Source: Methanomicrobiales archaeon (GTDB lineage: Archaea > Halobacteriota > Methanomicrobia > Methanomicrobiales > Methanoculleaceae). From it: a DNA stretch of 9,021 bases. Below, piece by piece: positions 1-5,223 of the stretch. A program made the position numbers and the translations under genes. The stretch is from positions 1 to 9,021 of the forward strand of contig JAAZOW010000134.1 of the NCBI GenBank assembly GCA_012797575.1, given 5' to 3'. Position 1 is the stretch's first letter. Each line of letters opens with the position of its first letter. The notes beneath the pieces were generated by a model. The model saw nothing but the letters and a program-made list of their open reading frames with translations, made no database searches and was not told the origin of the DNA.

Positions 1-471
1 GCCGTGCAGGCTGCAGCAGCCGCCATCGATCTCCCCTTCCGGAGGAGGGTGCTTGGGAGAGATCTCCTGGATGAGGCGGTCGACCTGCTCCTCTCGTGCG
101 GCTACCCAAACGACTCGATCAGTATGGTCCATCGGGCAGCTGTCAGAACCCTTGCGGGTGAGTATGCGGTTGTGGGCGATGGCGCCCGCCGAGACGACCG
201 GGTCCCACGGATCGAGCGATCCGAGGTGCAGCACCTTGAGGCAACCACCGGATGTTCCTACGTCCGGCCGTTGCTCGGCTACGGGAAGCCGGAGGTGAAA
301 CGCCTCGCAGAGAAGCTTCTCGTGGTGCAGTACGGGGAGACCGATGACATCGGGAGCGGTGACTACGAACAGGAGATCCGCCGGGCTATCCGTGCCCGCG
401 GCATCAACCCAGCGCTTTTCTTCCCGCCCCACCACCTGCAGTCGCTGGTGGTCGGCAGGAGAGAGGCTTAA
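1..471 (+). CDS. PP-loop ATPase-like protein (COG2117 type), C-terminal part
   Basis: The reading frame is open from the first base, so the gene starts upstream and only its last 156 residues are visible. The segment GDGARRDDRVPR (about residues 59-70 of the visible part) resembles the conserved region after the nucleotide-binding core in N-type ATP pyrophosphatases. The ATP-binding SGGxDS loop would lie in the missing N-terminal half. The C-terminal part has YGETDDIGSGDYEQEI and a histidine-containing FPPHHLQSLVVGR end, which I associate with archaeal COG2117 proteins, often labelled alpha hydrolase or a predicted subunit of a tRNA-thiolation enzyme. That label is a homology guess and no reaction is proven. 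The gene ends 24 bases before the L39e gene, and the pairing of this family with L39e/L31e is familiar from other euryarchaea, hinting at a role in tRNA or ribosome modification. The GTG at base 4 is only an internal codon. The family call is fairly sure; the function is open. Confidence 0.7.
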   Translation, partial: AVQAAAAAIDLPFRRRVLGRDLLDEAVDLLLSCGYPNDSISMVHRAAVRTLAGEYAVVGDGARRDDRVPRIERSEVQHLEATTGCSYVRPLLGYGKPEVKRLAEKLLVVQYGETDDIGSGDYEQEIRRAIRARGINPALFFPPHHLQSLVVGRREA

Positions 472-495
472 GGGATATTCAGTGAGTGATACGTT

Positions 496-648
496 ATGAG
501 CAAGTTAATGAAGGGCCGGAAGATCCGGCTGGCAAAGGCATGCGAGCAGAACCGCCGTGTGCCGGCATGGGTGATGATGAGGACCAACCGCGCGGTTGCG
601 TCGCATCCGAAGCGACGCAACTGGAGGCGGAGTACCTTAAAGGTGTAG
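496..648 (+). CDS. rpl39e: 50S ribosomal protein L39e
   Basis: This small gene encodes 50 residues, the usual length for L39e (about 51). The product starts MSKLMKGRKIRLAKACEQNR and continues with RVPAWVMMRTNR and the arginine-rich HPKRRNWRRSTLKV end. The Lys/Arg content and the conserved PAWVMMRTNR-like and RRNWRR-like segments identify L39e, an rRNA-embedded protein of the large subunit that lines the lower part of the peptide exit tunnel in archaea and eukaryotes. A GTGAT element at 486-490, five bases before the ATG, serves as ribosome binding site. The next gene, L31e, starts only four bases after the stop, so the two are almost certainly co-transcribed. The gene is easily missed because of its length and because a longer overlapping frame covers it. 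Identification is firm. Confidence 0.96.
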   Translation: MSKLMKGRKIRLAKACEQNRRVPAWVMMRTNRAVASHPKRRNWRRSTLKV

Positions 649-652
649 GGTT

Positions 653-916
653 ATGGCAGAGGCATTAAAAGAGCATATCTATATCATCCCCCTCCGTGAA
701 GTGAAGCGTGCGCCCCGATGGAAACGGGGGAATACCGCCATCAAGGATGTCCGGGCATTTCTCGAACGGCACATGAAGAGCGACGACGTCAAGCTGGACC
801 GGAGTATCAATGAGAAGATCTGGGAATGCGGCAGTGGCAAACCCCCACGGAAAATTCGCGTCCGTGCGATGAAGTTTGAGGATGGACAGGTCCAGGCCGA
901 GCTCGCCGAGGAGTGA
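653..916 (+). CDS. rpl31e: 50S ribosomal protein L31e
   Basis: The product is 87 residues, typical for archaeal L31e. It begins MAEALKEHIYIIPLREVKRA and carries the conserved core with PRWKRGNTAIKDVRAFLERHMK, the DVKLDRSINEKIWECG segment and PPRKIRVRAMKFEDG. L31e binds 23S rRNA near the exit of the peptide tunnel and is found only in archaea and eukaryotes. An AGGTG motif at 641-645, overlapping the end of the L39e gene and seven bases before the ATG, is a good ribosome binding site. The last codons (GAG GAG TGA) also form the ribosome binding site for the following aIF6 gene, whose ATG comes one base after this stop. The tight packing with L39e and aIF6 is the standard euryarchaeal arrangement. 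The high basic content and family length leave little doubt. Confidence 0.97.
   Translation: MAEALKEHIYIIPLREVKRAPRWKRGNTAIKDVRAFLERHMKSDDVKLDRSINEKIWECGSGKPPRKIRVRAMKFEDGQVQAELAEE
908..916 (+). promoter_or_regulatory. Ribosome binding site of aIF6 inside the L31e 3' end
   Basis: The GAGGAGTGA stretch matches the archaeal anti-Shine-Dalgarno complement (core GGAGGTGA) with one base missing. It contains the L31e stop codon and ends one base before the aIF6 ATG at 918. It decides the start against the in-frame upstream ATG at 876. The short spacing suggests that ribosomes finishing L31e can re-initiate on aIF6. Confidence 0.6.
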
Positions 917-917
917 A

Positions 918-1580
918 ATGACAGGAACGATCGATCTCTCGGGCGATCCGAATATAGGCGTCTACGCCCGTGTATTTGAGGATGTGGCAATCGTCCACCC
1001 CGAGATGCCTGAGGAGTTCACCGGCACCCTCGCAGAGGAGCTCGATGTCGATATCGTAGCCACCCCCATCCAGGAGAGCACCATCATCGGCTCACTCGTC
1101 GCCGGGAACAGCCAGGGCCTTGTCGTCAGCAGCCTTGTGACCCCCGACGAGCTGGCAATCCTTGAGGAGTACCGGGACGTCCTCCTGCTTGAGGGGTCCA
1201 TCAATGCGGCAGGCAACGTGATCCTCGCAAACGACTACGTCGCCGCCATCCATCCTGATATGGCGATCGACGTCGTCGAGGAGATCGGGTCGTTCCTCTC
1301 GGTGCCGGTGGTCCGACTCTCGCTTGGAGGCATCAAGACCATCGGTATGGCCGGGTGCGCAACCAATACGGGGATCCTCGTCCACCCACGGGCAAATGAG
1401 ACAGAGATCGCTGCCCTTGAACGGGTCGTCGACCTCCCTATTGGCATTGGTTCGGTGAACATGGGCAGCGGACTTATTGGCACCGGGCTTCTTGCAAACA
1501 GCAAAGGATATGTCGCGGGATCCTTCACGAGCGGATTTGAACTGGGACGGATAGAGGAAGTCTTTGGGTTTTTGGAGTGA
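918..1580 (+). CDS. eif6: Translation initiation factor 6 (aIF6), ribosome anti-association factor
   Basis: The product is 220 residues, matching the roughly 220-residue archaeal aIF6 family. It starts MTGTIDLSGDPNIGVYARVF and consists of repeated alpha/beta units of the pentein fold. Recognisable family segments are the ESTIIGSLVAGNSQGLVVS region near residues 53-71, the middle NDYVAAIHPDM repeat, and the late VNMGSGLIGTGLLANSKGYV repeat. aIF6 binds the large subunit, contacts L14/L24 at the intersubunit face and blocks early joining with the small subunit; the eukaryotic homologue also acts in 60S maturation. The frame is open upstream to base 876, but the ATG at 918 is preferred because a GAGGAGTGA ribosome binding site precedes it and the family N-terminus begins here. 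It lies among large-subunit protein genes, which fits its ribosomal target. Confidence 0.97.
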   Translation: MTGTIDLSGDPNIGVYARVFEDVAIVHPEMPEEFTGTLAEELDVDIVATPIQESTIIGSLVAGNSQGLVVSSLVTPDELAILEEYRDVLLLEGSINAAGNVILANDYVAAIHPDMAIDVVEEIGSFLSVPVVRLSLGGIKTIGMAGCATNTGILVHPRANETEIAALERVVDLPIGIGSVNMGSGLIGTGLLANSKGYVAGSFTSGFELGRIEEVFGFLE

Positions 1581-1587
1581 GCGAGTC

Positions 1588-1779
1588 ATGGAGAACCAGA
1601 TGTTTGAAGTAGTGGGCACATGTATGATCAAGAACGAATGGAAGCCCTACCGGAAGGTGGTCGCAGCCCCGAACGAAAATCAGGCAAAAGAGCGAGTTTT
1701 CACGGATATCGGGAGCAAGCATCGCCTGAAGAGAAGTTATATCATCATCGAGTCGGTTACCGTAGTGGCTGGTGAGTGA
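1588..1779 (+). CDS. rpl18a: 50S ribosomal protein L18Ae (LX)
   Basis: The product is 63 residues: MENQMFEVVGTCMIKNEWKP, then YRKVVAAPNENQAKERVFTDIGSKHRLKRSYIIIESV and a short tail. The F-V-G-x pattern at the start, the central NENQAKERV helix and the SKHRLKRSYIIIESV end fit archaeal L18Ae, also called LX, which is a single small domain equivalent to part of eukaryotic L18a (L20e). The frame is open back to base 1564, but the ATG at 1588 gives the normal N-terminus and follows a GGAG motif at 1574-1577 that overlaps the aIF6 stop codon. The next gene, prefoldin alpha, starts within two bases of this stop or overlaps it slightly. Order aIF6-L18Ae-prefoldin alpha is common in euryarchaea. Identification is firm; short length leaves slight doubt on exact start. 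Confidence 0.94.
   Translation: MENQMFEVVGTCMIKNEWKPYRKVVAAPNENQAKERVFTDIGSKHRLKRSYIIIESVTVVAGE
1771..1775 (+). promoter_or_regulatory. Ribosome binding site deciding the prefoldin alpha start
   Basis: GGTGA lies in the last codons of the L18Ae gene and is followed after five bases by GTG at 1781. It matches the GGTGA half of the archaeal Shine-Dalgarno sequence. The other in-frame candidate, the GTG at 1772, overlaps this motif and has no such element upstream, so 1781 is favoured. Confidence 0.5.
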
Positions 1780-1780
1780 T

Positions 1781-2227
1781 GTGGAAACGATAGATCCTCG
1801 TGAGATACAGGCCCTTCAGATGTACTTGAACGAGTACGGGCAGCAGGCAGAAATCCTGACACAGCAACTCGGTATGATCGAGCAGCAGCGTCTTGAGTCT
1901 GCTGCCGCTATCGAGTCCATCCAGGCCCTCCAGGAGAGCGACGATGGTATCGTTCTCCTCCCCATCGGGGGTGGCGCCCTTCTCCGGGTGAAGGTGCTCG
2001 ATCATGGACACGTCCTGGTGAACCTCGGTGCCGACGTCTCTGTCGAACAGGCGAGCGCGGATGCGGTTGAGTATCTCGAGGATCGGATGACAGAACTTGA
2101 GGCACTGGGAAAGAAGGTTGCAGGTTCCATTGAGCAGCTGCAGGGGCAGATAGCACAGATATCACGGCGCCTCGAGGCTGCCTACCAGGGGGCCCGACAG
2201 TCCCAGGCAGGCCAGAGCGGATCCTGA
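1781..2227 (+). CDS. pfdA: Prefoldin subunit alpha
   Basis: The product is 148 residues from the GTG at 1781, or 151 if the GTG at 1772 is used. Prefoldin alpha subunits are about 140-155 residues. The predicted layout is a long N-terminal coiled coil (IQALQMYLNEYGQQAEILTQ onwards), a central beta region with VLLPIGGGALLRVKV and VLVNLGADVSVEQ, and a second coiled coil (YLEDRMTELEALGKKVAGSI to about residue 135). The GGGALLRVKV-VLVNLGADV pairing is the beta-hairpin signature of the alpha class, which assembles with four beta subunits into the six-armed, jellyfish-shaped cytosolic holdase that hands unfolded proteins to the thermosome. The beta subunit is not in this window. The stop overlaps the ftsY start (TGATG), so translation of the two is probably coupled. 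The start choice is the only uncertain point. Confidence 0.94.
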   Translation: METIDPREIQALQMYLNEYGQQAEILTQQLGMIEQQRLESAAAIESIQALQESDDGIVLLPIGGGALLRVKVLDHGHVLVNLGADVSVEQASADAVEYLEDRMTELEALGKKVAGSIEQLQGQIAQISRRLEAAYQGARQSQAGQSGS

Positions 2228-3303
2228 TGTTTGATTCATTAAAGAAGAAGCTCCAGAGTATCAAGACAAAGTTTGCCTCGAATATCGAGGAGGCCGCCGG
2301 GGCCGAACCGGCTCTACCGGCAGCGGAGCAACCGACGGAACCAGAACCCACCCCCCTGACCCCGGCTCCAACCTCCCAAGAACCGGAAGCACCCGAGATG
2401 GTCCGGGATAAACCTACGTTCTTCAACAAGGTGAAGGTCCTGGTCCGTGACCGGGAGGTCCTCCTCAAGGAGAAGGATATCGAGGAACCTCTCTTTGAAC
2501 TGGAGATGGTCCTTCTCGAGAGCGACGTCGCACTCCCGGTCACCGACGAGATCATCGCCCGGATGCAGAGAGACCTCGTAGGCCGGCACAAAAAGATCGG
2601 TTCGTCGATCGATGATCTGGTCACCTCCACCCTCCGGTCAGCGCTCTGTGGGGTGCTGGGCGAAGGTCTTGATCTCCTCGAGTACGTCAGGGAGAGTGAG
2701 CGGCCCGTGAAGATCCTCTTCACCGGTGTCAACGGGACCGGGAAGACGACGACCGTCGCAAAGGTTGGCCACTACCTTCAGGAGAACGGTTTCTCGGTGG
2801 TCATCGGCGCAGGGGATACCTTCCGTGCAGGAGCGATTGAACAACTCAGGACCCACGCCGATCGGCTCGGAATCAAGGTGATCCAGCACCAGGCGGGCGC
2901 CGATCCATCCGCGGTCCTCTTTGACGCGGTCCAGTACGCGAAGGCACACGACATCGACGTCGTCCTCGCCGATACCGCCGGCCGGTTCCACAACCGGGCA
3001 AACCTCATGAACCAGCTTGAGAAGATCCGGCGGGTCATGAAACCGGATCTCGTCGTCTACGTCGACGAAGCGGTGGCGGGGAACGATGCGGTCATAAGGG
3101 CCGATGAGTTCAATCGAGCGGTCGGCACCGATGCCGTCGTCCTGACGAAGGCCGATATGGATCGCAAGGGAGGTGCCGCCATATCGATTGCGCATACCAT
3201 CGGAAAGCCGATCCTCTTCCTTGGGACCGGCCAGGGATACGAAGACATCCTGCCGTTTGAGCCTCGCATTGTGGTGGATGAGCTGCTGGGAGATGAGATC
3301 TGA
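2227..3303 (+). CDS. ftsY: Signal recognition particle receptor FtsY
   Basis: The product is 358 residues. An N-terminal basic amphipathic stretch (FDSLKKKLQSIKTKF, residues 2-16) is followed by a Pro/Glu-rich linker to about residue 60, then an N domain of four helices and a GTPase G domain. G-domain motifs are the P-loop GVNGTGKTT at 167-175, DTFRAGA at 197-203, the G3 motif DTAGRF at 249-254, TKAD at 307-310, and a late GTGQGYEDILPF closing region. The GNDA segment near residue 280 and FNRAV are typical of FtsY rather than SRP54, and there is no methionine-rich M domain. FtsY docks ribosome-SRP complexes at the membrane through a GTP-dependent heterodimer with SRP54, which is encoded directly downstream with a TGATG stop-start overlap. 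The start overlaps the prefoldin stop in the same way. No transmembrane segment is visible, so membrane contact would be peripheral, as known for this family. Confidence 0.97.
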   Translation: MFDSLKKKLQSIKTKFASNIEEAAGAEPALPAAEQPTEPEPTPLTPAPTSQEPEAPEMVRDKPTFFNKVKVLVRDREVLLKEKDIEEPLFELEMVLLESDVALPVTDEIIARMQRDLVGRHKKIGSSIDDLVTSTLRSALCGVLGEGLDLLEYVRESERPVKILFTGVNGTGKTTTVAKVGHYLQENGFSVVIGAGDTFRAGAIEQLRTHADRLGIKVIQHQAGADPSAVLFDAVQYAKAHDIDVVLADTAGRFHNRANLMNQLEKIRRVMKPDLVVYVDEAVAGNDAVIRADEFNRAVGTDAVVLTKADMDRKGGAAISIAHTIGKPILFLGTGQGYEDILPFEPRIVVDELLGDEI

Positions 3304-4631
3304 TGCTCGATACACTTGGCACATCTTTGAAGGACGCGGTCAAGAAACTCGCCGGTAAGACGGTGATCGACCGGGCTGCGGTCGATGAACTGGTGCGTGA
3401 CCTGCAGCGGGCGCTCCTCTCCGCTGACGTCAACGTCAAACTCGTGATGCAGCTTTCCAAGGCGATCAAAGAACGCGCCCTCGATGAGGAGCCCCCGAAG
3501 GGAATGGGTGCAAGGGAGCATGTCCTGCGGATCGTCTATCAAGAGCTTGTCAACCTGATGGGGATGCCGGGGACGGTGGCGCTCGGGCCCCAGACGATCC
3601 TGTTGGCGGGCTTGCAGGGGAGTGGAAAGACCACGACGGCCGCAAAGCTTGCCCGTTCCTTCCAGCGGAAGGGGCTCAGGGTCGGGGTGATCTGCGCCGA
3701 TACCTTCCGGCCGGGTGCATACGATCAGCTCAAGACCCTCTGTGACCGGATCGGAGTCCCCTGTTTCGGCGATCCGGACGAGCCGGACGCTCTTGTGATC
3801 GTGAGGGAGGGGTTGCCGCAGTTCCGCAAGGCCTACGAGGTGATCATCATCGACACCCAGGGGCGGCATGCCCTCGAGGAACACCTTATCGAGGAGATCA
3901 TCAACATCAACGAGATATCGCATGCTGATCATCGCTGGCTCGTGATCGACGCGGCTCTCGGGCAGCAGGCGAGTGAGCAGGCCCGCCGGTTCCATGAGGC
4001 GATCGGGATCGACGGCGTCCTCGTCACCAAGATGGATGGGACCGCGAAGGGCGGCGGCGCCCTCTCGGCCGTCGCGGAGACAGGGAGCGGGATCGTCTTC
4101 ATCGGGAGTGGTGAGACGATCGACGATCTCGAACGGTTTGATCCAGACGGATTCATATCCCGTCTGCTCGGTATGGGCGACCTGAAAGCGCTTGTCGAGC
4201 GGGCCGAGGAGGCAGTATCTGCTGAAGATATCGATGTCAATGCCATGCTCAAGGGCAAGTTCACGCTCCGTGACATGTACAAGCAGCTTGAAGCCCTCAA
4301 CAAGATGGGACCCTTAAAACAGATCATGAGCATGCTCCCCCTCGGCGGCATGCAGATCCCGGATGACGCCTACGATATCACCAGCACCAAGATGCAGCGC
4401 TACAAGGTGATCATGGACTCGATGACGCCCGGGGAGCTCGATGATCCTGCTATAATCGGGGGATCCCGGATCCAGCGCATCGCCCGCGGCGCCGGGGTGC
4501 CGCCTGAAGATGTCCGGGACCTCATCAAATACTATAAGATCATGCAGCGGGCCTTAAAGGGCATGCGGGGCATGGGCGGCGGCAGATTCAACATGCAACG
4601 CATGATGAAGAAGTTCGGCAGGACCCAGTAG
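3303..4631 (+). CDS. srp54: Signal recognition particle 54 kDa protein (SRP54)
   Basis: The product is 442 residues, the normal archaeal SRP54 length, with N, G and M domains. The N domain has the VDELVRDLQRALLSADVNVK helix. The G domain carries the P-loop GLQGSGKTTT (103-112), DTFRPGA (from 133), a G3 motif reading DTQGRH (184-189), and TKMDGTAKGGG (from 242). The M domain starts near 300, with FTLRDMYKQLEALNKMGPLK from 320 and the 7S RNA-binding helix-turn-helix RIARGAGV at 392-399, then a methionine-rich tail (KIMQRALKGMRGMGGG). SRP54 binds hydrophobic signal sequences on the ribosome and delivers them to FtsY, encoded immediately upstream. Two departures from the usual sequence are visible: Gln in place of Ala in DTAGR, and Ala in place of Ser in RIARGSG. 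A GGGAG motif (3287-3291) in the end of ftsY may be the binding site. Identification is certain. Confidence 0.98.
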   Translation: MLDTLGTSLKDAVKKLAGKTVIDRAAVDELVRDLQRALLSADVNVKLVMQLSKAIKERALDEEPPKGMGAREHVLRIVYQELVNLMGMPGTVALGPQTILLAGLQGSGKTTTAAKLARSFQRKGLRVGVICADTFRPGAYDQLKTLCDRIGVPCFGDPDEPDALVIVREGLPQFRKAYEVIIIDTQGRHALEEHLIEEIININEISHADHRWLVIDAALGQQASEQARRFHEAIGIDGVLVTKMDGTAKGGGALSAVAETGSGIVFIGSGETIDDLERFDPDGFISRLLGMGDLKALVERAEEAVSAEDIDVNAMLKGKFTLRDMYKQLEALNKMGPLKQIMSMLPLGGMQIPDDAYDITSTKMQRYKVIMDSMTPGELDDPAIIGGSRIQRIARGAGVPPEDVRDLIKYYKIMQRALKGMRGMGGGRFNMQRMMKKFGRTQ

Positions 4632-4632
4632 C

Positions 4633-5223
4633 ATGAAACGGTTCGCAGTCGTGGGCCACCGTGCCGCAACCAGCGGCACGTTCAGCCTCAACGATCTCCC
4701 CGGAAGCGCCGGGAGGATGGATATCCTCTGCCGCTGTATCAACTCCTCGCTCTTTCTCTCCCACGACCTCCGGCGGGACGTCGAGTGTTACCTCATCCTC
4801 TGTGGTGAACCTGACCCGCCAAAGACCGTCCTCTTCCGGGGGAGTGAGGTCCGCTACCTCTCGCCTGATGAGCGGAGCAGCGCCGCCCTGATAAAGAGAG
4901 CGCTCGCGATTCCCTGCGGGAACGAGTTCCGGGAATCAACCCCCGGCGTCTACGTCCGGCGCGGCGGACTTTTACGCCTCCTTGGAGAGATCCCGTTTGC
5001 AGTCCTTGATGAGGCGGGGGAGGATGTTCGAGCTGTTCCGGCACTGCCCGGGGCATACATCCTCTCCGACCACCAGGACTTCACCCCGGAGGAAGAGGAT
5101 ATGCTTGGTGAGCGCGACCGCTACTCAGTAGGGCCGATCGCGCTGCATGCCGATCATACTATCACCACCGTCTTAAACGAGATGGATCGGAGGGAGTCTG
5201 GATGGAGATCGTCGACGCGATAA
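4633..5223 (+). CDS. trmY: tRNA (pseudouridine(54)-N1)-methyltransferase TrmY
   Basis: The product is 196 residues, close to the usual 195-205 for archaeal TrmY. This SPOUT-class (knotted) methyltransferase converts pseudouridine 54 in the tRNA T-loop to N1-methylpseudouridine using S-adenosylmethionine. Family marks are LPGSAGRMDILCRCINSSLF (residues 22-41, including the CRC motif at 33-35), LSHDLRRDV, the STPGVYVRRGG segment near the middle, a LPGAYILSDHQDF strand-loop, and the C-terminal knot region GPIALHADHTITTVLNEMDR (167-186). The gene starts one base after the SRP54 stop, with AGGA at 4620-4623 as a likely binding site. Its last 22 bases overlap the start of pus10, whose product makes the pseudouridine substrate. 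The C-terminal tail RESGWRSSTR is encoded within or next to that overlap and is probably not conserved. Identification is strong. Confidence 0.95.
   Translation: MKRFAVVGHRAATSGTFSLNDLPGSAGRMDILCRCINSSLFLSHDLRRDVECYLILCGEPDPPKTVLFRGSEVRYLSPDERSSAALIKRALAIPCGNEFRESTPGVYVRRGGLLRLLGEIPFAVLDEAGEDVRAVPALPGAYILSDHQDFTPEEEDMLGERDRYSVGPIALHADHTITTVLNEMDRRESGWRSSTR
5189..5196 (+). promoter_or_regulatory. Ribosome binding site of pus10 inside trmY
   Basis: GGAGGGAG lies within the trmY coding region and ends five bases before the pus10 ATG at 5202. The strong Shine-Dalgarno match supports the 22-base overlapping start rather than a later start beyond the trmY stop. Confidence 0.65.

Noticed and set aside
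472..495. Possible promoter in front of L39e
   Set aside because: The 24-base gap contains GATATT but no convincing TATA box with a BRE at a proper distance; the GTGAT element is better explained as a ribosome binding site.
486..668. A 60-residue + strand frame overlapping L39e
   Set aside because: Its product has no family features, while the other frame at 496-648 encodes a textbook L39e with a binding site.
1908..3995. Long open frames on the minus strand (for example 3057-3995, 2638-3324 and 1908-2732) opposite prefoldin, ftsY and srp54
   Set aside because: They lie entirely opposite conserved, well-identified genes; their translations are low-complexity Arg/Ser/Pro or Asp/Leu-rich and match no family I know. 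GC-rich codon usage produces such antisense frames.
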